From Microthrixaceae bacterium (lineage in GTDB: Bacteria > Actinomycetota > Acidimicrobiia > Acidimicrobiales > Microtrichaceae): 35,744 bases of DNA. Below, in pieces: positions 8,167-16,297 of this stretch. A program made the position numbers and the translations under genes. The notes under the pieces were generated by a model that did not search any database, was not told the origin of the DNA, and saw only the letters and a program-made list of their open reading frames with translations. The DNA is taken from assembly GCA_007118345.1 (NCBI GenBank), contig SKRR01000068.1:1-35744 (forward strand), given 5' to 3'. How positions within the stretch are numbered: position 1 is the stretch's first letter; every line of letters starts with the position of its first letter.

Positions 8167-9549
8167 TCACGTGTCGGCCACGTGGGGGACGTCCTCGGCG
8201 GTGAGGGTGGTGAGGTCCTCCTCGGAGGGGTCCTCCATCCGCACCACACGGGAGGCATGCCGGTTGACCGCCGCTTCGAACAGGTTCCGGCCGACACGCG
8301 CGTTGCCGAACCCCTTGGCGCGCGGCGTCTTCTCGAGCACCGCGCGGAACCGGGCTCGGCCCGCCTCGTCGAGGTGGTAGCGCTGCGCGGTGCCCATCGA
8401 CTCGACGATCGCGAGGATCTCGTCGGTCGAGTAGTCGGGGAACTCGATCACCGTGGGGAAGCGCGACCTCAAGCCCGGGTTGGTCGAGAGGAACTCGTCC
8501 ATCTCGACGGGGTAGCCCGCGACGACCAGCACGACCCGGTCGCGGCGGTCCTCCATCAGCTTGACGATCTGGTCGATCGCCTCACGGCCGAAGTCGCTCT
8601 CCTTGCCCCGCGACAGCGTGTACGCCTCGTCGATGAAGAGCATGCCGCCGTCGGCCCGGTCGAACATCTGGGTCACCAGCGGCGCGGTCTGGCCCACGAA
8701 GCCGGCCACGAGTCCCGACCGGTCGGTCTCGACGAGGTGGCCACGTTCGACCACGCCGAGGGTCCGGTAGATCTGGGCCAGCAGTCGCGCGACGGTGGTC
8801 TTGCCGGTACCCGGATTCCCGGTGAAGACCAGGTGGTGGCTCGTGGACATCGTCGGCAGGTCGCGTTCCGCGCGCAGCCGTTGGACCTGGAGGAAGTCGG
8901 CGACCAGGTTCACGCGCGCCTTCACCTCTTCGAGGCCGATGAGCTCGTCGAGCTCGGCGAGCAGCTCCTCGAGTGGTCGGGGTGGGTCGACGGGCTCGTC
9001 GGGTGGCGTCGGTGCCGGAGCGCTGGCGGCTGCCGTCGCTCCCGGTGTCTCGTCGAGTGGCCGCAAGCCGGCGAGCAGTCGTGTGCGGAGCCGGGCGATC
9101 GCTTCGAGCTCGGCGGTCGAGGACAACACGTCGAGCGACGCCACCACGTGAGCGACATCGAGGGTCCGGTCGTAGTACACCGCGGCGTGTCGGGTGCCGT
9201 GCAGGCGGTCGGCATCGGTGAGCAGGCCCCAGAGCTGGGAGTCCTCGTCGAGCCAGTGGCGACGGTCGGCCACCAGGCGGCTGCCTCGCAGGTCGGCCGG
9301 TGTGGCGTGGAGCAGCTCGGTGTCGCGCAGCCGGTGGCCGAACGCGTCGATCAGTGCGTCGAGCTCGTCGGTGGTGTGGCGTTCGTCGGCGTCGATCATG
9401 GCGGTCGACAGCGAGAACGCCTCATCGACCACGGCGCGGCGCAGGTCCTCGACGTCGACGCCCTCGAGCCCGGTGGTGGCAGCGACCACGGCCTCGGTGA
9501 CCTCGTCGACGAAGCGGGTCACGACGGCGTCGAGGGCTCCGGTACGCAC
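8167..9549 (-). CDS. CbxX/CfqX (SpoVK-like) AAA ATPase
   Basis: A 460-residue AAA+ ATPase of the CbxX/SpoVK/EccA class, likely a remodelling chaperone; its client is unknown. Residues 1-175 form an acidic helical domain containing a TerB-like stretch (AMIDADERHTTDELDALIDAF). A Pro/Ala linker (ASAPAPTPPDEPVDPPRP) leads into the ATPase, with Walker A GNPGTGKTT, pore segment GFVGQTA, Walker B MLFIDEAY, sensor VVLVVAGYP and the arginine finger region PGLRSRFP. The start at GTG 9549 follows a TAACCT box by 7 bases and is divergent from proA. No ESX secretion genes are nearby, so an EccA role is not supported. Confidence 0.9.
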   Translation of the reverse strand: MRTGALDAVVTRFVDEVTEAVVAATTGLEGVDVEDLRRAVVDEAFSLSTAMIDADERHTTDELDALIDAFGHRLRDTELLHATPADLRGSRLVADRRHWLDEDSQLWGLLTDADRLHGTRHAAVYYDRTLDVAHVVASLDVLSSTAELEAIARLRTRLLAGLRPLDETPGATAAASAPAPTPPDEPVDPPRPLEELLAELDELIGLEEVKARVNLVADFLQVQRLRAERDLPTMSTSHHLVFTGNPGTGKTTVARLLAQIYRTLGVVERGHLVETDRSGLVAGFVGQTAPLVTQMFDRADGGMLFIDEAYTLSRGKESDFGREAIDQIVKLMEDRRDRVVLVVAGYPVEMDEFLSTNPGLRSRFPTVIEFPDYSTDEILAIVESMGTAQRYHLDEAGRARFRAVLEKTPRAKGFGNARVGRNLFEAAVNRHASRVVRMEDPSEEDLTTLTAEDVPHVADT

Positions 9550-9556
9550 GGGCGGA

Positions 9557-9562
9557 AGGTTA
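9557..9562 (-). promoter_or_regulatory. -10 box of the AAA ATPase gene (leaderless type)
   Basis: TAACCT on the minus strand, 7 bases before the GTG at 9549. Only 11 bases separate it from the opposing proA box. Confidence 0.5.
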
Positions 9563-9573
9563 CCGGTGGGCGA

Positions 9574-9579
9574 TAGCCT
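9574..9579 (+). promoter_or_regulatory. -10 box of proA (leaderless type)
   Basis: TAGCCT, 7 bases before the GTG at 9587, with no ribosome site between. Confidence 0.55.
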
Positions 9580-9586
9580 TCCCCGC

Positions 9587-10840
9587 GTGACCGACCGACC
9601 CACTCCCGTCAGCGACCAGGCCCGTGCCGTGAAGGCCGCCTCCCGGGCACTCGCCACCGCGTCGACCACATTGAAGAACGACGCGCTCCTCGCCGCCGCG
9701 GACCTGCTCGAGGGGCGAAGCGCCGACGTGCTCGCCGGCAACGCCCTCGACGTGGCCGCCGCTGAGGACGCCGGCATCGCCGCAGGTCTGGTCGACCGCC
9801 TGCGCCTCGACGAGTCCCGCGTCGCGGCGATGGCCGGTGGGCTCCGCCAGGTGGCGACACTGGCCGACCCCGTGGGAGAGGTGCTCGACGGATGGGTGCG
9901 CCCGAACGGTCTGCGCATCTCGCGGGTGCGCGTGCCGCTCGGCGTCGTGGCGATCATCTACGAGAGCCGACCGAACGTGACCTCGGACGCCGCAGCGCTG
10001 TGCCTGAAGTCGGGCAACGCCGCGTTCCTCCGAGGGTCGTCGACGGCGATCCACTCGAACACCGCAGTGGCGGCGGTGCTGCGCGAGGCGGTGTCGAAGA
10101 TCGGGCTCCCTGCCGACTCGGTGGTGCTCGTGGAGGACACGTCGCGTGAGGCGGCGGTCGAGTTCATGCAGCAGCGGGGCCTGGTCGACTGCCTGATCCC
10201 ACGGGGCGGGCCGTCGCTCATCGCGTCGATCCTCGAGAACGCCACGGTGCCGTTCGTGATCGACGGCGACGGCAACTGCCACGTGTACGTGGATGAGCAC
10301 GCCGACCTGGACATGGCCGAGTCGATCGTGGCCAACGCGAAGCTGCAGCGGCCATCGGTGTGCAACGCCGCCGAGTCGCTGGTGCTGCACGCCGACATCG
10401 CCGACGACTTCCTCGACCGCATCGATCTCGTGTTGGCGGGTGTGGAGCTGGTGGGCGACGAACGCTCCCGTTCACTGCTCGACCGGATCGAGCCGGCGTC
10501 GCCCGAGGACTTTGCGTCGGAGTTCCTCGACCTCAAGCTGTCGGTCAAGGTGGTCGATTCGCTCGACGAGGCGATCGAGCACGTCAACGCCAACAGCTCG
10601 GGTCACAGCGAGGCGATCGTCACCGACGACCTGCGCTCGGCCGACCGGTTCCTCGACGAGGTCGACGCGGCGGCGGTGCTGGTGAACGCGTCGACCCGGT
10701 TCGTCGACGGTGAGGAGTTCGGGTTCGGTGCCGAGATCGGCATCTCGACCCAGAAGCTGCACGCCCGGGGGCCGATGGGTCTGGCGCAGCTGACCACGGC
10801 GAAGTACCAGGTCCGTGGCGACGGACAGACACGCGGTTGA
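9587..10840 (+). CDS. proA: Glutamate-5-semialdehyde dehydrogenase (gamma-glutamyl phosphate reductase)
   Basis: Second step of proline synthesis: NADPH-dependent reduction of glutamyl-5-phosphate to glutamate semialdehyde. The 417-residue protein shows ProA signatures in order: VPLGVVAIIYESRPNVTSDA, LKSGNAAFLRGSS, VDCLIPRGGPSL, the catalytic cysteine in RPSVCNAAESL (Cys259), NSSGHSEAIVTDD and NASTRFVDGEEFGFGAEIGIS. The frame is open well upstream, but GTG 9587 is chosen because TAGCCT stands 7 bases before it and the homology begins shortly after. It is separated from proB by the murJ-AAA block on the other strand. Confidence 0.96.
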   Translation: MTDRPTPVSDQARAVKAASRALATASTTLKNDALLAAADLLEGRSADVLAGNALDVAAAEDAGIAAGLVDRLRLDESRVAAMAGGLRQVATLADPVGEVLDGWVRPNGLRISRVRVPLGVVAIIYESRPNVTSDAAALCLKSGNAAFLRGSSTAIHSNTAVAAVLREAVSKIGLPADSVVLVEDTSREAAVEFMQQRGLVDCLIPRGGPSLIASILENATVPFVIDGDGNCHVYVDEHADLDMAESIVANAKLQRPSVCNAAESLVLHADIADDFLDRIDLVLAGVELVGDERSRSLLDRIEPASPEDFASEFLDLKLSVKVVDSLDEAIEHVNANSSGHSEAIVTDDLRSADRFLDEVDAAAVLVNASTRFVDGEEFGFGAEIGISTQKLHARGPMGLAQLTTAKYQVRGDGQTRG

Positions 10841-10924
10841 ACTGACCTGGCGGAGCCGACATCCGGCGCTCACCCGTGTCGACTGTTCGGCTACTGCCGG
10901 CGGCTGGCAGGCAGCGAGAGTTCC

Positions 10925-12190
10925 TCATCCGGTGTCGAGCGGGAGTGGGTCGGTGGGGGTTCGGCCGTGTTGTTGGGCCCAGAAGCGGGTGATGGGGGTT
11001 CGTATCCAGAACTGTCCGGTCCCGGTCGCGTGGAGTTGCCATCCGGGCCGGTGGATCACCTGATGGTGGTGCCGGCAGAGGTGTGCCATGAGGTCGGTGT
11101 CGGTGGTGCCGTCGTCGTCCCAGGGGGTGGCGTGGTGGAGGTCACACCAGGCGATGGGTGTCGAGCAGCCGGGCCAGATGCAGGTGCCGTCGCGGAGGGC
11201 GGCGGCTCGACGTTGGTGGGGGGTGGCGAAGCGTGAGGCTCGTCCGAGATCGACGGTTCGCCCGAGGGAGTCGACGACGATCGGGAACAGGCGTGAGTCG
11301 CACAGGAGGTGTCGGGTGGTGCCGTCCTGCAGTGGCACGGCGCCGGGCGTGTGGCCGTTCGTGGGTTCTTCGGCGTTGATGACGACGGTGACCTCGGGCA
11401 CGGGTGCTTTCGAGGCATCGAGGTCGGTGGCTCGGGCTCGGCGGGCCATTTCGACCAGGGCGAGTGCTTCGAGCGTGGCGCGTGGGGGTGTCCGGAGGTC
11501 GCCGGGCGCGACGTGCTCGTCGTTGCGGTGCTGGCGGAAGAGCTCGTCGGCGATCGTGTCGATGGTCTGGAACACGATCTCGCCGTCGAGGCCGTGGAGC
11601 TGTGCTCGGATGACGTGGGTGTCGTCGAGTGTGGCGGCCTTGCTGAGGCGGTTGCGTGTGGGGTCGTCGTCGGGTTCGTGGCCGCCGTCGGCGTCGAGGG
11701 CGTCGGCGAGTGCTCTCACGTCGCGTTGCCACACCTCGAAGCGGGTGCCGGACGCGCCGTCGGCCAAGAGTGGTGCTGCGGCAGCGAAGCCGACTTGGTT
11801 GCGGGGGTTGGTGGCGTCGGCGAGGACGCGGGCGTGGTCGAAGCCGATGCGGCCGTCGGCGAACATGGCCGCGACCTCGGGCAGTGCGCGGCGGAGTTTC
11901 ACCCCGACGCGCACCCGGGAGCGGGCGACCGCCGACGGTAGTTCCGTTTCGTGGGCGAGCCAGGCGTGGGTGGAGAGCCCGAGGACCGCGTCGGTGGCGT
12001 CACGTGCGTCCAACTCGGCGAGGGCGGCGCACTCGGCGGCGTCCAGCAGACGGCGGGCGTGTTCGAGTCCGGCGACGGTCGCCATGAGGTCGTCGTCTCC
12101 CACCGTCGCGGGCGACGACGCTGCGAGCGCGCGGGCCGCGGCGGTGAGGTCGCGCACCGCGCTGTCGGACTCTCCGGACAGGTCGAACAT
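10925..12190 (-). CDS. DUF222 / HNH endonuclease domain protein (13E12 repeat family-like)
   Basis: A 421-residue protein of the actinobacterial DUF222-HNH family, related to the 13E12 repeat proteins of mycobacteria. The N-terminal two thirds are the helical DUF222 region (LDAAECAALAELDARDATDAVLG). The C-terminal HNH nuclease motif is intact: CIWPGCSTP, CDLHHATPW, HLCRHHHQVIHRPGW. These proteins often occur in many copies per genome; their role is unsettled and may be that of a selfish nuclease. The ATG at 12190 is chosen because TAGGGT lies 7 bases upstream; an upstream in-frame ATG (MSHPFGRVKH) would place the start before that box. It sits convergent to proA and divergent from the serpin gene. 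Confidence 0.88.
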   Translation of the reverse strand: MFDLSGESDSAVRDLTAAARALAASSPATVGDDDLMATVAGLEHARRLLDAAECAALAELDARDATDAVLGLSTHAWLAHETELPSAVARSRVRVGVKLRRALPEVAAMFADGRIGFDHARVLADATNPRNQVGFAAAAPLLADGASGTRFEVWQRDVRALADALDADGGHEPDDDPTRNRLSKAATLDDTHVIRAQLHGLDGEIVFQTIDTIADELFRQHRNDEHVAPGDLRTPPRATLEALALVEMARRARATDLDASKAPVPEVTVVINAEEPTNGHTPGAVPLQDGTTRHLLCDSRLFPIVVDSLGRTVDLGRASRFATPHQRRAAALRDGTCIWPGCSTPIAWCDLHHATPWDDDGTTDTDLMAHLCRHHHQVIHRPGWQLHATGTGQFWIRTPITRFWAQQHGRTPTDPLPLDTG

Positions 12191-12197
12191 GTGTTTT

Positions 12198-12203
12198 ACC
12201 CTA
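12198..12203 (-). promoter_or_regulatory. -10 box of the HNH gene (leaderless type)
   Basis: TAGGGT on the minus strand, 7 bases (AAAACAC) before the ATG at 12190. The A-rich spacer stands out in this GC-rich DNA. Confidence 0.55.
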
Positions 12204-12409
12204 CCGAAGGGGTGCGACATCGCGCCGGTGTCGCACCGGGCCGAACTCCCCGGTTCCAACGCCGACGAGGAACAGCCGATCGGCACAGCCGACGAGTGGG
12301 GCAATGCCGTGGCGGTTGCAGTCGATGCGACTGACGCGGCAGCAGCACGGTCGGGAACCTGGTCGTCGAGTCCGTCGTCGGAAAGGATGACGCCCAGCCG
12401 GAGGTTCCC

Positions 12410-13660
12410 ATGCGTCCACACACCTTGATTGCGATCGGTCTCATCCTGGCGATGCTCGCTACGGCGTGCGGCAGTGAAGGCGAGCAGGCCGACCCACCCG
12501 GTGACGCGGGTCGGATCGACGTCGAGCTCGTCGGCGAGCTGAGCGACTCGGACGCGGCCGAGGTCGCGCGATCGGTGAACTCGTTCGGGTTCGACCTGCA
12601 GGCGGCGCTCATGGCCGAGGAGGGCGGCAACGTGGTGACGTCACCGTTGTCGGTGGCGACGCTGCTCGCCATGGTCGCCGTGGGTGCCGGCGGCGAGACG
12701 GCTGAGCAGATGGCCGAGGTGCTCCACCTCGACACCGTGCGCGACGACCGGTTCGCCGCGTTGTTGCGCACGGTGTCGGACACCGATGACGTCGTCGTGT
12801 CGGTGGCCAACGCGTTGTGGGCGAACGAGGGGACACCGTTCGAGCAGGACTATCTGTCCTTCGCGCGGGACGTGTTCGGCGCAACTGCCGAGCAGGCGCC
12901 GCTGGGTGAGCAGGCGACGGCGGATGAGATCGACGAGTGGGTCACCGATCGCACCGAGGGGCTGATCGAGGAGATCGCGGCCGATCTCGGGCTGCCGAGC
13001 CCGAACGCCGTGCTCGTGTTGCTCAACGCCGTCTACTTCCTCGGTGAATGGAGTGTGCAGTTCGACCCCGACCTGACCGCCGAGCAGCCCTTCACGCTCG
13101 CCGACGGCACCCGGGTGGACGTGCCCACCATGTACCGTCCGTCGGACCCCGAGGGGCCGGTCCAGGTCGCCCAGCGTGACGGCTACGAGGTGTTGCGGCT
13201 GCCGTACGGCGACGACGAGCGGTTCGCCATGGACGTGTTCCTCCCGGCACCCGAGCACGACACCGCCGCGATGTTGGACCGGATGGATGTGGACGAGCGG
13301 CTTGCGGCGCTCGGAGCGCTCGAGGGAGGAGCACTGGACGTGCGGCTGCCGAGCTTCGAGCTGGAGTGGGACGCGAACCTGAACGCCGCTCTCGCCGCAC
13401 TCGGCATGGAGCTGCCGTTCTCCGGTGCAGCCGACTTCTCAGCGATGTCGCCGTCGGACCCGTTCCTCAGCGCCATCGTGCACAAGAGCTACATCCGGGT
13501 CGACGAGGAGGGCACCGAGGCCGCTGCGGTCACTGGAGGAATGATGGCGACGTCGGTGCCGCCGTCCTTCACCGTCGACCGGCCGTTCCTCTTCACCGTG
13601 AGCGACACCCGGACCGACACGGTCCTGTTCCTAGGCACGGTCGAGGACCCGCGAGGGTGA
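12410..13660 (+). CDS. Serpin family lipoprotein (protease inhibitor)
   Basis: A 416-residue serpin, a suicide inhibitor of serine or cysteine proteases, with a lipoprotein signal. The N-terminus has a hydrophobic h-region and lipobox LATAC with the lipidated Cys at 20, so it should sit outside the membrane. The serpin core shows NVVTSPLSVATLLAMVAVGA, LNAVYFLGEW and the C-terminal DRPFLFTV. The hinge of the reactive loop reads EEGTEAAAVTGG (from residue 366), with the small residues expected of an inhibitory serpin. The scissile bond probably lies within MMATSVPP, which would favour elastase-, chymotrypsin- or subtilisin-like targets (inference). GGAGG stands 5 bases before the ATG. Its stop abuts the stop of convergent greA. 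Confidence 0.93.
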   Translation: MRPHTLIAIGLILAMLATACGSEGEQADPPGDAGRIDVELVGELSDSDAAEVARSVNSFGFDLQAALMAEEGGNVVTSPLSVATLLAMVAVGAGGETAEQMAEVLHLDTVRDDRFAALLRTVSDTDDVVVSVANALWANEGTPFEQDYLSFARDVFGATAEQAPLGEQATADEIDEWVTDRTEGLIEEIAADLGLPSPNAVLVLLNAVYFLGEWSVQFDPDLTAEQPFTLADGTRVDVPTMYRPSDPEGPVQVAQRDGYEVLRLPYGDDERFAMDVFLPAPEHDTAAMLDRMDVDERLAALGALEGGALDVRLPSFELEWDANLNAALAALGMELPFSGAADFSAMSPSDPFLSAIVHKSYIRVDEEGTEAAAVTGGMMATSVPPSFTVDRPFLFTVSDTRTDTVLFLGTVEDPRG

Positions 13661-14131
13661 TCACTCGATCGTCATGACGACGACGCGCAGTTCGCCGTTG
13701 GGGGCCTCGTAGGCGACCGTGTCGCCGACCTTCGCCCCGAGCAGCTGGGAGCCGAGTGGCGACTTGGGTGAGACCACGTGGTCGACCTCGTCGTGGCGCT
13801 CCTCGATGGAGCCGATCAAGTACGTCTCGGCCTCGTCCTCGTCGTCGTCCTCGTAGCGCAGGGTCACGATCGAGCCGCTCATGGCCGTGTCGGCACCGGA
13901 GGAGTCGACGATCGTCGACTCGGCGAGGATGTTGGTGATCTGGCCGATCCGCTGCTCCATCTTCGCCTTCTCCTCCTTGGCGGCGTGGTACTCGGCGTTC
14001 TCCTTCAGGTCGCCGTGCTCACGTGCCCGCTCGATGCGGTCGGCCATCTCGATGCGCCCGCGTGTGCGGAGCTCATCGAGCTCGGCGGCGAGTCGGTCGT
14101 GGGCGGCTTGGGACAGCTCGTGCTCAGCCAT
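13661..14131 (-). CDS. greA: Transcription elongation factor GreA
   Basis: Rescues backtracked RNA polymerase by stimulating transcript cleavage. The 156 residues have an N-terminal antiparallel coiled coil (LAAELDELRTRGRIEMADRI) with the acidic tip GDLKENAEYHAAKEE that reaches the polymerase active site. A C-terminal FKBP-like domain follows (HVVSPKSPLGSQLLGAKVGD). An acidic insert (YEDDDEDEAE) lies between the two. The frame extends upstream, but ATG 14131 is chosen because TACGCT lies 6 bases before it and the homology starts there. It is divergent from the leu leader transcript. Confidence 0.95.
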   Translation of the reverse strand: MAEHELSQAAHDRLAAELDELRTRGRIEMADRIERAREHGDLKENAEYHAAKEEKAKMEQRIGQITNILAESTIVDSSGADTAMSGSIVTLRYEDDDEDEAETYLIGSIEERHDEVDHVVSPKSPLGSQLLGAKVGDTVAYEAPNGELRVVVMTIE

Positions 14132-14137
14132 CACCAC

Positions 14138-14143
14138 AGCGTA
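14138..14143 (-). promoter_or_regulatory. -10 box of greA (leaderless type)
   Basis: TACGCT on the minus strand, 6 bases before the ATG at 14131. Confidence 0.5.
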
Positions 14144-14206
14144 GGCAACACATGGGCAGCACCTGCTCCCCGGATTCCGAGGTGCGGGGCACCGCAGTGC
14201 TGACGG

Positions 14207-14212
14207 TAGACT
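14207..14212 (+). promoter_or_regulatory. -10 box of the leu leader transcript
   Basis: TAGACT, 7 bases before the ATG of the leader peptide at 14220. No ribosome site lies between, so the leader peptide appears to be translated from the 5' end of the mRNA. Confidence 0.6.
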
Positions 14213-14219
14213 CTCGGGC

Positions 14220-14267
14220 ATGTCCTGCGGACCCGGCCTGCGTGCCGTCGTAGCCATCATTCCGTAG
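14220..14267 (+). CDS. Branched-chain amino acid leader peptide (attenuation)
   Basis: A 15-codon ORF, MSCGPGLRAVVAIIP, ending in TAG. It contains Leu, two Val and two Ile codons (CTG, GTC, GTA, ATC, ATT), the three amino acids made with the help of the downstream leuB-ilvE-cimA genes. Its stop codon overlaps the start of a perfect 11-bp hairpin, and an intrinsic terminator follows before leuB. This arrangement is that of classical amino acid attenuation: ribosome stalling at scarce Leu/Val/Ile codons would change leader folding and allow read-through. The peptide itself probably has no other function. The ATG follows TAGACT by 7 bases. Confidence 0.75.
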   Translation: MSCGPGLRAVVAIIP

Positions 14268-14290
14268 CGCACGTCGACACGACGTGCGCT
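14266..14290 (+). promoter_or_regulatory. Leader hairpin 1 of the leuB attenuator
   Basis: Perfect 11-bp inverted repeat AGCGCACGTCG / CGACGTGCGCT with loop ACA. Its 5' arm begins within the leader peptide stop codon, so a ribosome on the Ile codons or the stop would cover it. Confidence 0.7.
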
Positions 14291-14295
14291 TCCTT

Positions 14296-14322
14296 GCCGT
14301 CCCACCGGGGCGGTTTTCTTTT
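14296..14322 (+). terminator. Intrinsic terminator of the leuB attenuator
   Basis: Stem GCCGTCCC / GGGGCGGT (8 pairs, two of them G-T) with loop ACC, followed directly by TTTCTTTT. It lies between the leader peptide and leuB, 44 bases before the leuB ATG, where a conditional terminator is expected. Confidence 0.72.
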
Positions 14323-14366
14323 GCACCCGGACCACCACTCACCGCACCCCACAGGAGCACGAATCG

Positions 14367-15365
14367 ATGACCCACAGGATCGGCGTGATCGGCGGCGACG
14401 GCATCGGCCCCGAGGTCATCGCGGAGGCCGTCAAGGTGGTCGACGCCGCCGGCGTGGCCTACGAGCGCACCGACTACGACCTGGGTGCGCATCGCTACCT
14501 CGAGGACGGCACGGTGCTGCCCGACGAGGTGCTCGAGGAGTGGCGGGGACTGGACGCGCTGCTGTTGGGTGCGGTGGGTGACCCCGCGCCCGGCCTGTCC
14601 GCCCCGGCGGGCCTGGTGGAGCGCGGGATCCTGCTGCGCATGCGCTTCGACCTCGACCAGTACATCAACCTGCGCCCGTTCCGTCTGCCGCCCCGCTGCG
14701 ACTTCGACGTGATCCGGGAGAACACCGAGGGCACCTACGCCGGCGAGGGCGGGTTCCTGCGCAAGGGCACCGAGCACGAGATCGCCACGCAGGGCTCGGT
14801 CAACACGCGGATGGGCGTCGAACGCTGCGTCCGGTACGCCTTCGAGAAGGCTGCCGGCACCGAACGCCAGCAGTTGACGCTGGTGCACAAGAAGAACGTG
14901 CTGACCTTCGCGGGGGACCTGTGGCAGCGGGTGTTCGACATGGTGGCCGAGGAGTACCCGCAGGTCACCACTTCGTACGACCACATCGACGCCGCCTGCA
15001 TCCACTTCGTCGAGCGGCCCGAGCGCTACGACGTGATCGTCACCGACAACCTCTTCGGTGACATCCTCACCGACCTCGGCGGCGCCGTCGCCGGCGGGGT
15101 CGGGTACGCCGCGTCGGCCAACCTGAACCCCGCCCGGACGGGGCCGTCGATGTTCGAACCGGTGCACGGCACCGCTCCCGACATCGCCGGCCAAGGGGTC
15201 GCCAACCCGGTCGCTGCCATCATCTCGGCACGGCTGATGTTGGAGTTCCTCGGCGAGCACGACGCTGCGGCCAAGGTGGCCGCCGCGTGTGCGTCGCCCG
15301 AGCAGTACACCGGGACCACCGCAGAGATCGGCGACGCGATCGCCGATGCCGTCAAGAACGCCTGA
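14367..15365 (+). CDS. leuB: 3-isopropylmalate dehydrogenase
   Basis: NAD-dependent oxidative decarboxylation of 3-isopropylmalate in leucine synthesis; the same enzyme type handles 3-methylmalate in the citramalate route to isoleucine. The 332 residues carry GGDGIGPEV at the N-terminus, the substrate arginines in MRFDLDQYINLRPFRL, VIRENTEGTYAGEGG, the Lys in LVHKKNVL, the metal aspartates in VTDNLFGDILTDLGG and the NAD loop EPVHGTAPDIAG. AGGAG stands 9 bases before the ATG. It is the first structural gene after the attenuator. ilvE follows after 14 bases. Tartrate dehydrogenase-type relatives are less likely given the operon. Confidence 0.94.
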   Translation: MTHRIGVIGGDGIGPEVIAEAVKVVDAAGVAYERTDYDLGAHRYLEDGTVLPDEVLEEWRGLDALLLGAVGDPAPGLSAPAGLVERGILLRMRFDLDQYINLRPFRLPPRCDFDVIRENTEGTYAGEGGFLRKGTEHEIATQGSVNTRMGVERCVRYAFEKAAGTERQQLTLVHKKNVLTFAGDLWQRVFDMVAEEYPQVTTSYDHIDAACIHFVERPERYDVIVTDNLFGDILTDLGGAVAGGVGYAASANLNPARTGPSMFEPVHGTAPDIAGQGVANPVAAIISARLMLEFLGEHDAAAKVAAACASPEQYTGTTAEIGDAIADAVKNA

Positions 15366-15379
15366 GCAGGAGCAGCACC

Positions 15380-16297
15380 GTGCCCATCACGCCCACCGAG
15401 AAGATCTGGATGAACGGCGATCTCGTCGCATGGGACGAGGCGCGCATCCACGTGCTGACCCACACCCTGCACTACGGCATGGGCGTGTTCGAGGGCATCC
15501 GCGCCTACGAGACGCCGAACGGGCCGGGCATCTTCCGACTGACCGAGCACATCGAGCGGTTGTTCGCCTCGGCGAAGATCATGGGGATGGACATCCCCTA
15601 CACGGTCGACGAACTCGTCGAGGCGACCATGCTCGTGGTGCGCGAGTCGGGGCTCCCGTCGGCCTACATCCGCCCGATCGCCTACTACGGCTACGGCGAG
15701 ATGGGACTCAACACCCTGCCGTGCTCGGTCGACGTGTCCATCGCCTGTTGGCCGTGGGGTGCCTACCTCGGCGACGACGCCGTCACCAAGGGCGTGCGGA
15801 TGAAGATCAGCACCTGGTTGCGCCACGACCACAACTCGATGCCCCCTGCGTCGAAGACCACCGGCAACTACGTCAACTCGTCGCTCGCGAAGGTCGAGGC
15901 GCTCAAGGCGGGCTACGACGAGGCGATCATGCTGAACCCGCAGGGCCTGGTGTCGGAGTGCACCGGAGAGAACATCTTCGTGTCGCGCGGGGGTGTGCTG
16001 TTGACGCCGCCCAGCTCGGCCGGCGCGCTCGAGGGGCTCACCCAGGACACCGTCATGACCATCGCCGAGGACCTCGGCTACGAGTGCGCCGTGGCCGACA
16101 TGGCCCGATCGGACCTGTACCTCGCGGACGAGATGTTCGTGTGTGGCACCGCGGCCGAGGTCTCCGCGGTCAACTCCGTCGACGACCGCGAGCTGCTCTG
16201 CCCCGGCCCGGCCACCACTGCCATCGCCGCCGAGTACGCCAGGGTCGTGCGCGGCCAGGTCGACCGTTACAAGGACTGGGTGGAACTGGTCGCATGA
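15380..16297 (+). CDS. ilvE: Branched-chain amino acid aminotransferase
   Basis: PLP-dependent class IV aminotransferase making leucine, isoleucine and valine from their keto acids with glutamate as donor. The 305-residue length fits the short IlvE type of E. coli. Signatures are HTLHYGMGVFEGIRAY, the PLP lysine in SKTTGNYVNS (Lys159), EAIMLNPQGLVSECTGENIFV and CGTAAEV. The start is GTG 15380 with AGGAG 7 bases upstream. The stop TGA overlaps the cimA ATG in an ATGA junction, so the two are translationally coupled. Confidence 0.95.
   Translation: MPITPTEKIWMNGDLVAWDEARIHVLTHTLHYGMGVFEGIRAYETPNGPGIFRLTEHIERLFASAKIMGMDIPYTVDELVEATMLVVRESGLPSAYIRPIAYYGYGEMGLNTLPCSVDVSIACWPWGAYLGDDAVTKGVRMKISTWLRHDHNSMPPASKTTGNYVNSSLAKVEALKAGYDEAIMLNPQGLVSECTGENIFVSRGGVLLTPPSSAGALEGLTQDTVMTIAEDLGYECAVADMARSDLYLADEMFVCGTAAEVSAVNSVDDRELLCPGPATTAIAAEYARVVRGQVDRYKDWVELVA

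Noticed and set aside
8167-9549. AAA ATPase as EccA of a type VII secretion system
   Set aside because: No EccB-EccE, Esx or PE/PPE genes are nearby, and the class is shared by CbbX and SpoVK proteins.
10894-10910. Inverted repeat CTGCC / GGCAG between proA and the HNH gene
   Set aside because: The 5-bp stem without a T-run is too weak to call a terminator.
14266-14290. The perfect palindrome as a protein-binding operator rather than RNA hairpin
   Set aside because: It is possible, but the leader peptide stop overlaps it and a terminator follows, so attenuation explains it better.
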